From NCBI GenBank assembly GCA_947625885.1, contig CANQQA010000010.1, positions 1 through 64,000 on the forward strand: a DNA stretch of 64,000 nucleotides, read 5' to 3'. A program made the position numbers and the translations under genes. Source of the stretch: an uncultured Bacteroidales bacterium. Its GTDB lineage: Bacteria; Bacteroidota; Bacteroidia; Bacteroidales; UBA11471. The notes beneath the pieces are model-generated. The model saw only the letters and a program-made list of their open reading frames with translations. It was not told where the DNA came from and made no database searches. Below are positions 25,536-34,265 of this stretch, in pieces (within the stretch, counting starts at the first letter, position 1; each line of letters begins with the position of its first letter).

Positions 25536-27899
25536 ATGAACCGACTTATTACCCTCTTGTGTTGCATGGCTTCTTTTACCGCTTCGGCAGTAACGGTAGA
25601 GGAGGGCGCTTGGAAATTGGATATTTCGGACAAAGACGGACAGACCGATATCTATAAAAATGATGTATTGCTGGTTTCCAAAAATCATGCCGTATTTAAG
25701 CTCGACGATACGGAATATCCTGTAACTGCTTCGCTCGCATTTGCCGGAGCGAATGTCGAAACGCAATCAGATGCCTTCGGTACGGGCAAGCGTGTGGAAA
25801 TCGTATATACCCTCGAAAATCCGGCATTGACGGCAACGCACATCTATTATCTTTATTCGGAAAAAGATTACATATTGACCGAATTGAAAGTGGAATCGAC
25901 CGATGTCATAGCTTCCAACTATATGTCGCCCTTGACAACGACGGAAACAAGCGCGTTCTTGCCCGAAGTAAGCGGCACGAATGTCGCTCTGATTGTACCG
26001 TTCGACAACGACGCATGGGTGCGCTACGGTTCCAATATATTCCGGTCGGGACACACCTATACGAGCTATGAAGCCGGCTGCCTGTACAGCACGGAAAATA
26101 ACGACGGACTGGTATTGGGCTCTATCGAACACGACAACTGGAAAACCGGCGTCGTTTCGAAAGTCGGCTCTCCGAATAAAATTTTATCGCTTACGGTATA
26201 TGGAGGAATCAGCGATAATTATGACGGTGCCACACCTACCACTCGCGATCAGCTGCCTCATGGCAAAGTAAAAGGGACGATGGTGAAATCGCCCAAAATA
26301 ATGCTCGGATATTTCGACGATTGGCGCGATGGTATGGAAACCTATGGCGAGTTGAATGCCATTGTGGCTCCCAAACGGGCATGGAACAAAGGAACGCCTT
26401 TCGGCTGGAACAGCTGGGGAAATGCCATGGCCGACCTTTCATATACCATAGCTTCCGCTGTATCGAGCTTTTTTGCCGAAAAATTGGCTCCCGAGTTCTC
26501 CAACGACGGCACTTGCTATATCGGTCTCGACTCTTACTGGACGAATATTACGGCGCAAAACCGTCGCCGTTTTGTCAATGAATGTAAAAGTCGCGGACAG
26601 AAACCGGGAATTTATTGGACGCCTTTCGTTGATTGGGGCGGCGATGTAAATAAAGTGGTCGAAGGTACCGATGGAAAATATAAATACGGAGATATAATGC
26701 TTAAAATCAACGGAAAACCGGCTGAATTTCCGGGCGGAGGAAAAGGCTGGGCGTTGGATCCGACCCACATAGGTACGAAAATGCGTATCGACTACTATAT
26801 CGACCAATGGATAAAAGACGGATATGAATATATAAAAATCGACTTTATGACACATGGTACATTTGAAGCCGATTCATGGTACGACCCCGAAATAACTACG
26901 GGCATACAGGCGTACAATCAGGGCATGAAATATATCTCCGACAAGATTGGCGACAAAATGTATATAAACCTTTCCATTGCACCTCTTTTCCCGTCGCAGT
27001 ATGCCAACGGTCGCCGATATGCCTGCGATACTTATGGTACTATAAACGATACGAAATATGCCTTGAACGCATTGACGCACAGCTGGTGGACGGATAGATT
27101 TTATTGCTATAACGATCCCGACTACATGGTCTTCGGAAAATTTGAAGGAAACGGGGCATATCCCTCCGGAAGAACATATACGTTATATCCTGTCGGAACA
27201 AACAGAGCCAGATATACATCGGTCGTAACTTCGGGCTTATGCCTTTTGGGCGATGATTTTTTGAATTGCTCGGACGCAACTCGCACCCGCGCCCAACTCA
27301 TTGCCAAAAATGAGGAAATAAATCGTATCGGGAAAATAGGAAAATCTTTCCGACCGGTCGAAAATGCCGCTTGGGCAACAGGTCAGGCAGACGCATTTAT
27401 GTATAGAAACGGCGATACGCTTTATGTAGCGGCATATCATTTTGCATCGTCTCCGGCACAGAAAACCATCGAATTGAAATATAGCGATTTGGGGCTTTCC
27501 GAAGGCTCGGTTTATACAGTGCATGAACTTTGGACGGACAGCAAGGAGCAAACGGCTGCCGATGCTGCCGTATTGACCTTGAAAATCCCTCGTATTGATG
27601 TTCGGGTCTATAAGATTTATGTCGATAATAATTCGTCGTCGGTATGTTCGGTTGCGGCAGAGAAAAAATTCAGTGTCTATCCGAATCCTTGTCGGGAATG
27701 CTTGTTTATCAATAAAGTAGATTGCAATAGCAGTTTCGATTACGATTTATATTCGATTATGGGGAAAAAATTTCTCTCCTTGTCGGATTTCACAGGAAAC
27801 GTTATTGATGTAAACCGACTTCCGACAGGAAATTATATATTGGTATCTACCGACAATGTAACCAAAGATAGGTTTATCGCGCCGTTTATAAAAGAATAA
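25536..27899 (+). CDS. Clan GH-D (GH27/GH36-like) alpha-galactosidase with T9SS sorting tail
   Basis: 787 residues. Signal peptide ends near TASA. N-terminal ~260 residues are a beta-sandwich; the barrel starts at TPFGWNSWGNA (the GWNSW motif of GH27/36), contains YIGLDSYW, PGIYWTPFVDWGG, and nucleophile Asp436 in YIKIDFMTHG; GRRYACDTYG supplies the likely acid/base Asp in the R-x3-D arrangement. Residues ~712-787 (FSVYPNPC...DYDLYSIMGKKFLSLSDF...LPTGNYIL) are a type A T9SS sorting domain, so the enzyme is exported to the surface. It likely trims galactosyl residues outside the cell before SusCD uptake. Exact GH family is not certain. Confidence 0.85.
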   Translation: MNRLITLLCCMASFTASAVTVEEGAWKLDISDKDGQTDIYKNDVLLVSKNHAVFKLDDTEYPVTASLAFAGANVETQSDAFGTGKRVEIVYTLENPALTATHIYYLYSEKDYILTELKVESTDVIASNYMSPLTTTETSAFLPEVSGTNVALIVPFDNDAWVRYGSNIFRSGHTYTSYEAGCLYSTENNDGLVLGSIEHDNWKTGVVSKVGSPNKILSLTVYGGISDNYDGATPTTRDQLPHGKVKGTMVKSPKIMLGYFDDWRDGMETYGELNAIVAPKRAWNKGTPFGWNSWGNAMADLSYTIASAVSSFFAEKLAPEFSNDGTCYIGLDSYWTNITAQNRRRFVNECKSRGQKPGIYWTPFVDWGGDVNKVVEGTDGKYKYGDIMLKINGKPAEFPGGGKGWALDPTHIGTKMRIDYYIDQWIKDGYEYIKIDFMTHGTFEADSWYDPEITTGIQAYNQGMKYISDKIGDKMYINLSIAPLFPSQYANGRRYACDTYGTINDTKYALNALTHSWWTDRFYCYNDPDYMVFGKFEGNGAYPSGRTYTLYPVGTNRARYTSVVTSGLCLLGDDFLNCSDATRTRAQLIAKNEEINRIGKIGKSFRPVENAAWATGQADAFMYRNGDTLYVAAYHFASSPAQKTIELKYSDLGLSEGSVYTVHELWTDSKEQTAADAAVLTLKIPRIDVRVYKIYVDNNSSSVCSVAAEKKFSVYPNPCRECLFINKVDCNSSFDYDLYSIMGKKFLSLSDFTGNVIDVNRLPTGNYILVSTDNVTKDRFIAPFIKE

Positions 27900-27930
27900 A
27901 GAGTAATTGATAAGGGAAAAAAGATTGTTG

Positions 27931-27968
27931 TTTGTTGTTCCCTCTGTACCGACAGAGGGAACAACAAA
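27931..27968 (+). other. 17-bp perfect hairpin directly before the galM reading frame
   Basis: TTTGTTGTTCCCTCTGT (27931-27947) pairs perfectly with ACAGAGGGAACAACAAA (27952-27968), loop ACCG. It ends exactly one base before an ATG at 27969 and has no T-run, so it is not a classical plus-strand terminator. It would block ribosome access to 27969. Confidence 0.75.
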
Positions 27969-27989
27969 ATGCTTTTAACGGAAAATGGT

Positions 27990-29006
27990 ATGAATGACAC
28001 GCAGCAGATTCGGGCTTATCGCCTCTCACGCCCCGACGGCTCTTATATCGAAGTGAGCAATTTGGGCGCAAGATGGCTGTCGTGGGTCGTTCCCGACGGC
28101 AGCGGCTGTTACTCCGATATTTTACTGGGCTATTCTTCTCCGGCGGACTATTTGCAAGACGATTGTTATATGGGGGCGGTTGTCGGTCGTTTTGCCAACC
28201 GCATAGGTTGCGCTTCATTTTCGTTGGACGGTCGAAGCTATACATTGGAAAAGAATGACGGGAGAAATACCAATCATGGGGGTTTTTCAGGTTTCCATTC
28301 CAAAATCTGGCAGGGAAGCCGTGAAGACGATAAAATTGTGTTCCGCCTCCATTCTCCTCATTTGGAAGGCGGGTATCCGGGAAATATCGACGTAACGGTT
28401 TCTTATGGTTTTACTTCCGACGGTACAGTGTGTATTGATTTCGATGCTGTATCCGACCGGCTTTCCATACTCAATTTAACCAACCACGCATATTTCAATC
28501 TGGCGGGGCACGGTGATGTATTGCAGCACTGCGTTGAAATACCGTCGGCATATATACTCGATACGGATAAGGAGTTTATACCTTCCGGACGGATTCGTCC
28601 CGTTGCGACAACGGAATTTGATTTCCGAATCGGAAAATCCATTGGAAAGGGTTTGGAAACGCTCTCGCAGCAGCTCATTTGGAACAAGGGCTATAACCAT
28701 TATTATATTCTGCCCTATCATCGCAATGGCAAAATAAAGTTTGCTGCCAGTGTCACCGAACCGACCTCGAAACGGAAACTCGATGTCTTTACTTCATACC
28801 CCGGTGTCCTGTTTTATTCTGCCGGATATTTATCTTCGCAGATAATCGGGAAACAGGGATATAAATACGCACCTTTGCAAGGTTTCTGTCTGGAAGCGCA
28901 GGGCTATCCCGATGCTCCGAATCATAAAGAATTTCCGCCGACTCTTGTCTCTCCGGATAAACCGTATCATTATACCACTTTGTATAGACTCTCTGTCGTC
29001 GGATAA
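27990..29006 (+). CDS. galM: Aldose 1-epimerase (galactose mutarotase)
   Basis: Interconverts alpha and beta anomers of galactose for entry to the Leloir pathway. 338 residues from ATG 27990; an in-frame ATG at 27969 would add seven residues but touches a 17-bp hairpin, so 27990 is preferred. Signatures: GARWLSWVVP near the start, VGRFANRIG, NHGGFSGFHSKIW, LTNHAYFNLAGHG with a catalytic His, and GFCLEAQGYPDAPNH with the catalytic Glu. No signal peptide, so cytoplasmic. Last gene of the alpha-galactoside operon, followed by a terminator. Confidence 0.9.
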   Translation: MNDTQQIRAYRLSRPDGSYIEVSNLGARWLSWVVPDGSGCYSDILLGYSSPADYLQDDCYMGAVVGRFANRIGCASFSLDGRSYTLEKNDGRNTNHGGFSGFHSKIWQGSREDDKIVFRLHSPHLEGGYPGNIDVTVSYGFTSDGTVCIDFDAVSDRLSILNLTNHAYFNLAGHGDVLQHCVEIPSAYILDTDKEFIPSGRIRPVATTEFDFRIGKSIGKGLETLSQQLIWNKGYNHYYILPYHRNGKIKFAASVTEPTSKRKLDVFTSYPGVLFYSAGYLSSQIIGKQGYKYAPLQGFCLEAQGYPDAPNHKEFPPTLVSPDKPYHYTTLYRLSVVG

Positions 29007-29032
29007 GGTTGCATGGGTATGGACGATAGAAC

Positions 29033-29072
29033 AAAAAGGTCGAGCTGTAAAGCGCGACCTTTTTTGTTTTTT
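29033..29072 (+). terminator. Bidirectional terminator after galM (repeat copy 2)
   Basis: AAAAAGGTCG pairs with CGACCTTTTT, continuing inward after one G-A mismatch to GCT/AGC around a GTAA loop; T-runs on both strands. It separates convergent genes. Bases 29033-29071 match 10361-10399 at 38 of 39 positions. Confidence 0.9.
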
Positions 29073-29095
29073 ACGGGTGAAGAAATTTTTTGAAA

Positions 29096-30202
29096 TCAGT
29101 TGGCAGGCGGTATCGGCTTGCCGGTTTGTTCCGTCTTGTCTGTCCCTACCGTCGAGATACTCAGCAGGGCACCCGTCTGCGGGCAAAAGCGCGCTTCCAT
29201 TCGGTTTTTGCCGGAGAGGAGCGAGGCATCGAGACCGTAAACCACGCCGAGTTGGGCGAACGGGAGATTCCCGTTGAAAAGTGTTTTTCCCTTGAACGAA
29301 ACTTTCACGTCGGCATATCCGGGTATGGTGTAGGCAAGCGAGCCTTTGCTCGGGGCGATGGTGTGCCCTTTGCCGTTGGTCGGTGCGGTGCCCTCCCGTG
29401 TCGGCGCTACGGCTACATACACCGGCTCGCCCGACAGGTCTTTCGTGCCGACTACTCCGTTGTGCTCCGAAAAGCGGAACGCGATGCGGTTGCCCCGTTC
29501 TGCGGTGTCGGGCATATATACGACGTGTTTCACCATTGTCTCTTTCTCTGCCGACCCCATGAAAAGCTCTGTCAAAAGAGCTTCCCGACGAGCCATTTCC
29601 CGAAGAATGATTTTCAGCGAAGCGTCTGTCGGCAGCACGTCGGCATTACCGGTAAGCAGGTCGAGCCGGTATTCCCGAATGGCGTAAATCTGTTTGGCTG
29701 CCGCCTCCGCCATTTTGGCGGTGGAGCCCATGAGGAGCATATCTTCCGTATAGAGTTGTGCCAGTTCTTCGTCGGTATGTTTGTGTCCTTTTTTCGGTGC
29801 GTGAGGGCGCGGGTCGTTGCATTCCGGTTTCACGTTTATGCCTGCCAGCAGCCCGTCGGGTGTCAGGTAGAAAGCCGTTTGATTACCCGATTTCAGTTGT
29901 ATGGCATACTGTTGTTCGGGGTCGGGTATGCCTTTGGGTACGGCGGTTACTTTGTCCATTGTCCAGACGGTGCGGTTTTGCGTAACCGTCGGCGCGACGC
30001 CTAAATATTTTTGGGCGTATTTGCTGAAAGGTCCCACCTTTTCCACCGAGCGGGTGGTTGTTACTTGCAAGTCGATGGCGGTCGTCGGCAGCGAATACAC
30101 GATGCCGTAGCCGTTGAATTTGTTAGCGGTCGTTTTCACGGTTTCCTGCGCCGCAGCGTCCAGCGCAAGAAGCAATCCGAGTAGAGGTATGATACGTTTC
30201 AT
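29096..30202 (-). CDS. DUF4831 family secreted protein
   Basis: 368 residues. Signal peptide (RIIPLLGLLLALDAAAQ). Family features: NGYGIVYSLPTTAIDLQVTTTRS near the N-terminus, GPFSKYAQKYLGV, LPTDASLKIILREMARREALLTELFMG, and RIAFRFSEHNGVV. DUF4831 is largely confined to Bacteroidota and has no known function. It lies 9 bases downstream of the NAD(P)H-hydrate repair gene, an arrangement often seen in Bacteroidales, so the two are co-transcribed; whether this is a functional link is unknown. Confidence 0.85.
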   Translation of the reverse strand: MKRIIPLLGLLLALDAAAQETVKTTANKFNGYGIVYSLPTTAIDLQVTTTRSVEKVGPFSKYAQKYLGVAPTVTQNRTVWTMDKVTAVPKGIPDPEQQYAIQLKSGNQTAFYLTPDGLLAGINVKPECNDPRPHAPKKGHKHTDEELAQLYTEDMLLMGSTAKMAEAAAKQIYAIREYRLDLLTGNADVLPTDASLKIILREMARREALLTELFMGSAEKETMVKHVVYMPDTAERGNRIAFRFSEHNGVVGTKDLSGEPVYVAVAPTREGTAPTNGKGHTIAPSKGSLAYTIPGYADVKVSFKGKTLFNGNLPFAQLGVVYGLDASLLSGKNRMEARFCPQTGALLSISTVGTDKTEQTGKPIPPAN

Positions 30203-30211
30203 ATTTTTGAG

Positions 30212-31732
30212 TTATTGATTTCTATATGAATGCAGTTGAGCAAATGCCTGTCCGAGGTGGCGGATTATTTCGCCGGCGGTAACGTATTCCTGCGATTCCT
30301 CCCGCGCGGCGAGGTCGCCTGCCATACCGTGCAGCAGGGTGCCTAATGTGGCGGCTTGCAGCGGCGTGTAGTGTTGGGCGAGCAAAGCCCCGATGATTCC
30401 GGCAAGGGCGTCGCCGCTGCCGGCAGTTGCCATGCCGGCGTTTCCCGTGCTGTTGAAATGTACGGAGCCGTCGCCTGCCACGACGGCGGTGTAGGCGCCT
30501 TTCAGCACGACGATGATATTGTGCCGCAGGCATATATCCCGTGCCTTTTGCAGCCGCTCGTATTGTGTTTCGCTTTCGCCGAAAAGGCGGTCGAACTCCC
30601 GATGATGCGGCGTGAGTATCGTTTGCGGGGCGAGCTGTCCGAACAAGACGGGGCTTTCGCTTAACAGATTCAGCGCATCGGCGTCGAGCACCGTCGGACA
30701 CGAGAGGCGCGGCAGCAGCTGCGAGAGGGCGTATCGCGTGTCGTCGTGGCGGCCGATGCCGGGACCGATGACGGCGGCATCGTACCGTCGCGTCGTCGGT
30801 ACGTCGCTTATGTGGCTGGCGTGCCGGTCGGCGGAAAAGAGCGCTTCGGGCAGGGCGGTCTGTACGATTGTTTCGCCGCAGGCGGGAGTGTGCAGGCTTA
30901 CCAGCCCCGCGCCGCTGTGCAGGGCTGCGCGGGCGGCGATTACCGCTGCGCCCATCATGCCGCGGCTGCCGGCTGCGACGAGCAGATGCCCGTAGTCGTA
31001 TTTGTCGGAGAAGCGCTGGCGCAGCTTCAATTCGTCTGCCGCTTCTTCGGGCAGGGTATAGTGATAGGGCGTTTCTTTCTCCCGTATGAAGTCGGGGTGC
31101 AACCCGATGTCGAGCATTTCCCATTCGCCGCACAGCGGTGTTTCCTCCGCCGTGAAAAACGAAAGTTTGGGAAATTGCAGTGTGAGCGTGAGGGCGGGGT
31201 GTATCATGTTCTGCCGACGGTACTCGCCGTTGTCTTCGCCCGCCATACCCGACGGTATGTCGATAGAAACTATCGTTGCGCCTGAGGCGTTGAGGTATTG
31301 TACCAATGCGGCGTAGGCTTTTTCGAGGGGGCGGTTCAGTCCCGAGCCGAACAGCCCGTCGATGACGAGCGTGTCGGGAGACAGGCGGGGCGGCGTAAAC
31401 TCCTCGACGATTTCGTGTACCGTTGCGCCCGTAGCTTTCAACCGTTCGAGGTTGGCTTCGCAGTCGGGCGACAGCCGCCGGTGCGGATTGAAAAGATAGG
31501 TTTCGACCGCATAGCCTTTTTCGCCAAGCAGACGCGCTGCCGCCAAAGCATCGCCGCCGTTGTTGCCCGTGCCGGCAAACACTGCGATGCGGCGCTCGTT
31601 TCCCCAGCGGGTGGTAATGGCTTTGACGACGGCACTCGCCGCGCGTTCCATCAAATCGACCGACGCAATGGGTTCATTCTCTATCGTGTAGCGGTCTATC
31701 TCTTTGATAATGTCGGTCGTAAATATTTTCAT
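30212..31732 (-). CDS. nnrDE: Bifunctional NAD(P)H-hydrate epimerase / ADP-dependent dehydratase
   Basis: Repairs hydrated NADH and NADPH. 506 residues from ATG 31732 (MKIFTTDIIKEIDRYTIENEP); the upstream extension of the frame lacks family similarity. N-terminal YjeF_N epimerase domain with FAGTGNNGGDALAAARLL and DGLFGSGLNRPL; C-terminal ribokinase-like dehydratase with GHLLVAAGSRGMMGAAVIAARAALHSGAGLVS, VIGPGIG, DADALNLL, LTPHHREFDRLFG and the NAGMATAGSGDALAGIIGALLAQ nucleotide site. The fusion is the usual bacterial NnrDE/YjeF form. Confidence 0.95.
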   Translation of the reverse strand: MKIFTTDIIKEIDRYTIENEPIASVDLMERAASAVVKAITTRWGNERRIAVFAGTGNNGGDALAAARLLGEKGYAVETYLFNPHRRLSPDCEANLERLKATGATVHEIVEEFTPPRLSPDTLVIDGLFGSGLNRPLEKAYAALVQYLNASGATIVSIDIPSGMAGEDNGEYRRQNMIHPALTLTLQFPKLSFFTAEETPLCGEWEMLDIGLHPDFIREKETPYHYTLPEEAADELKLRQRFSDKYDYGHLLVAAGSRGMMGAAVIAARAALHSGAGLVSLHTPACGETIVQTALPEALFSADRHASHISDVPTTRRYDAAVIGPGIGRHDDTRYALSQLLPRLSCPTVLDADALNLLSESPVLFGQLAPQTILTPHHREFDRLFGESETQYERLQKARDICLRHNIIVVLKGAYTAVVAGDGSVHFNSTGNAGMATAGSGDALAGIIGALLAQHYTPLQAATLGTLLHGMAGDLAAREESQEYVTAGEIIRHLGQAFAQLHSYRNQ

Positions 31733-31771
31733 GCCGGAATTTTCTGCTGTTGAAACGGAATTATTGCCAAA

Positions 31772-31779
31772 CAAAGATA
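31772..31779 (-). promoter_or_regulatory. -7 element of the nnrDE-DUF4831 unit
   Basis: Minus-strand TATCTTTG, exact consensus, 39 bases before the start at 31732. No TTTG at the proper -33 distance was seen. Confidence 0.5.
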
Positions 31780-31871
31780 AAAGATTTTTTGAAAAGACGG
31801 AACAGATGTGCTGAAATATTCCGTCATTTTGTCGGGAAAACGAAAGCGGATTGGTATAAATGTTTTGAAAA

Positions 31872-31903
31872 CTTGTCTTTTTCGGTTGAAATGATTACTT
31901 TTG
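31872..31903 (+). promoter_or_regulatory. Promoter of hpt
   Basis: CTTG (31872-31875), 20 bases, TACTTTTG (31896-31903), 23 bases before the hpt ATG. One mismatch in the -33 element. Confidence 0.6.
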
Positions 31904-31926
31904 CATCGGTTTTCAGTGTAAGAAAG

Positions 31927-32463
31927 ATGGATAAGGTCTGTATCGGAGACAAGCGTTTTCGCCTCTACATTCCGCAGGAGAAAATTGCGGAGAAAGTCGG
32001 AGAACTGGCTCGCCGCATGGCTGCCGATATGTCCGGAAAAAATCCCCTTTTTGTCGTATTGTTGAACGGTGCGTTCGTCTTCGCCGCCGACTTGCTGCGG
32101 GCGATGGACTTCCCGTGCGAAGTCGAATTCATGCGCGTGCGTTCCTACGACGGTACGGCATCGACCGGCAGCGTGGAGGTGATACAGGATATACGGGTCG
32201 ATATACAAGACCGCACGGTGGTGCTTATCGAGGACATCGTCGATACGGGTACGACCATGCACTTCCTGTTGCAGCGGTTGCGCGAGCGCCGTCCGCAGAG
32301 TATAAAAATCGCCGCGCTGCTTTTCAAGCCCGAATCGTTGCGCTACGATTTCGCCGTCGATTATGCGGCGTTCCGCATTCCCCGCGATTTTATTGTCGGT
32401 TACGGTCTCGATTACAACGAGCAGGGTCGCAACCTGAAAGATATATATGTTATAGACGATTGA
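31927..32463 (+). CDS. hpt: Hypoxanthine phosphoribosyltransferase
   Basis: Purine salvage: hypoxanthine or guanine plus PRPP to IMP or GMP. 178 residues from ATG 31927, normal for Hpt. The PRPP-binding loop VVLIEDIVDTGTTMHFLL is clear; FVVLLNGAFVFAADLLRAM and RSYDGTASTGSVEV are conserved purine-PRTase segments, and DFIVGYGLDYNEQGRNLKDIYV is the family C-terminus. The promoter just upstream and the adk gene 39 bases downstream suggest an hpt-adk unit. Confidence 0.95.
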   Translation: MDKVCIGDKRFRLYIPQEKIAEKVGELARRMAADMSGKNPLFVVLLNGAFVFAADLLRAMDFPCEVEFMRVRSYDGTASTGSVEVIQDIRVDIQDRTVVLIEDIVDTGTTMHFLLQRLRERRPQSIKIAALLFKPESLRYDFAVDYAAFRIPRDFIVGYGLDYNEQGRNLKDIYVIDD

Positions 32464-32502
32464 TTTTCAAAAGAAGAATCGGTAAAAAAGAATAGATAAA
32501 TT

Positions 32503-33078
32503 ATGTTGAATGTCGTTATTTTCGGTGCTCCGGGTTCCGGAAAAGGGACGCAGAGCGAAAAAATCGTGGAGAAATACGGTCTTTACCATATTTCTACGGG
32601 TGAACTCCTGCGCAAGGAGATAGAGGCGGGCAGCGAGTTGGGAAAAGTAGCCGACGGCTATATTTCCAAAGGACAGCTTTTGCCCGATGCCATTATCATA
32701 AAGATGCTTGCCAATCTGCTGGATACGATACCCGAAACGCGCAACGGCGTGATTTTCGACGGATTCCCGCGCACGATACCGCAAGCCGAAGCGTTGGACA
32801 CGCTGCTGGCGGAACGGGGCACGGCGGTGTCGGCGGTTATCGGGCTGGAAGTGGGCGAACCCGAGTTAATCGACCGCTTGCTCAAACGCGGACAGGTGTC
32901 CGGTCGCTCCGACGACAACCTCGAAACCATAAAGAAGCGTCTTGACGTATATCACACCCAGACGACCCCCTTGCAGAATTTTTACAAGGAGAGCGGCAGA
33001 TACCGCGCCATCAAAGGCACCGGCGCCGTCGATGCCATTTTCGAGGCGATAGCGCGCGAACTTTCCGCCTGTCTCTAA
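32503..33078 (+). CDS. adk: Adenylate kinase
   Basis: Catalyses ATP + AMP to 2 ADP. 191 residues. P-loop [10 protein letters not shown] (residues 8-17), AMP-binding [26 protein letters not shown], and the short LID form [29 protein letters not shown] without zinc cysteines, as in short-type enzymes. Same orientation and close to hpt. Confidence 0.96.
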   Translation: MLNVVIFGAPGSGKGTQSEKIVEKYGLYHISTGELLRKEIEAGSELGKVADGYISKGQLLPDAIIIKMLANLLDTIPETRNGVIFDGFPRTIPQAEALDTLLAERGTAVSAVIGLEVGEPELIDRLLKRGQVSGRSDDNLETIKKRLDVYHTQTTPLQNFYKESGRYRAIKGTGAVDAIFEAIARELSACL

Positions 33079-33106
33079 CCGCTTCTGCTTTTATCCCCTC
33101 TCCGGA

Positions 33107-33138
33107 TTTGCCCGTGTCGCGGCAAACCCTTATCTTTG
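33107..33138 (+). promoter_or_regulatory. Promoter of obgE-pgeF
   Basis: TTTG (33107-33110), 20 bases, TATCTTTG (33131-33138): full consensus. The obgE ATG follows 20 bases later, which supports the start at 33159 over in-frame upstream codons. Confidence 0.75.
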
Positions 33139-33158
33139 TTGCCACGAATTTCAATGAT

Positions 33159-34265
33159 ATGGCAGAGTCGAATTTTGTCGATTACGTAAAAATATACTGC
33201 CGCTCTGGTAAGGGCGGTGCCGGCTCGGCGCACCTGCATCGGGCGAAATACACGCCGAAAGGCGGTCCCGACGGCGGCGACGGCGGGCGCGGCGGACACA
33301 TCATTTTGCGGGCGAACCGCAACTATTGGACGCTGCTGCACCTGCGCTACGAGCGCCACGTGTACGCCGGAAACGGCGAGCCGGGCACGGCGAACCGCAG
33401 CACCGGCAAGGACGGCGAAGATCGCGTGATCGAAGTGCCCTGCGGAACGGTCGTTTTCGATGCTGAAACGGGCGAATACCTCTGCGAACTGACCGACGAC
33501 GGACAGGAAATCGTATTGCTGAAAGGCGGTCGGGGCGGATTGGGCAACTGGCATTTCCGCAGCGCCACCAACCAGACGCCGCGCTACGCGCAGCCCGGCG
33601 AGCCTTCTATCGAGCGGGCGGTCGTTTTGGAATTGAAACTCTTGGCAGATGTCGGGCTGGTGGGATTCCCCAACGCCGGCAAGTCCACCCTGCTGGCTGC
33701 CGTTTCGGCGGCGAAGCCCAAAATTGCCGATTATCCCTTTACCACGATGGAGCCTAATCTGGGCATCGTTTCCTATCGCGAAAACCGCTCGTTCGTCATG
33801 GCGGATATTCCCGGCATCATCGAGGGGGCGAGCGAGGGCAAAGGCTTGGGCTTGCGTTTCCTCCGCCACATCGAGCGCAACGCCGTGCTGCTTTTCATGG
33901 TGCCCGCCGATGCCGACGACATACGCCGCGAGTACGAAATACTTTTGGGCGAACTGACCGCCTACAACCCCGACCTGCTCGACAAGCAGCGCATACTGGC
34001 GGTTTCCAAGTGCGATATGCTCGACGATGAATTGCTCGACGCCCTCCGGCAGAAAGTGCCCTCCGATGTGCCTGTCGTTTATATATCGTCGGTTACGGGG
34101 CAGGGTATTGCCGAATTGAAAGATTGTTTGTGGAAGGCTATCGACAGCGATGCCGTCCGCACGGCGACACCCGTGCATCGCAACCTCGATGTCGCGCACA
34201 TGGAGGACGATGACGACGATGAAGCGAATTACGATGAATACGATTGGGACGACGATAACGCCTGA
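33159..34265 (+). CDS. obgE: GTPase Obg/CgtA
   Basis: Ribosome-associated GTPase for 50S assembly and growth control. 368 residues from ATG 33159. N-terminal glycine-rich Obg domain ([39 protein letters not shown]), then the G domain: G1 [10 protein letters not shown]2/switch region [13 protein letters not shown]3 [17 protein letters not shown]4 SKCDM (NKxD variant with Ser), G5-like ISSVTGQG. The C-terminus is a short acidic tail ([21 protein letters not shown]-like) rather than the OCT domain. The next gene starts within its end. Confidence 0.95.
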   Translation: MAESNFVDYVKIYCRSGKGGAGSAHLHRAKYTPKGGPDGGDGGRGGHIILRANRNYWTLLHLRYERHVYAGNGEPGTANRSTGKDGEDRVIEVPCGTVVFDAETGEYLCELTDDGQEIVLLKGGRGGLGNWHFRSATNQTPRYAQPGEPSIERAVVLELKLLADVGLVGFPNAGKSTLLAAVSAAKPKIADYPFTTMEPNLGIVSYRENRSFVMADIPGIIEGASEGKGLGLRFLRHIERNAVLLFMVPADADDIRREYEILLGELTAYNPDLLDKQRILAVSKCDMLDDELLDALRQKVPSDVPVVYISSVTGQGIAELKDCLWKAIDSDAVRTATPVHRNLDVAHMEDDDDDEANYDEYDWDDDNA

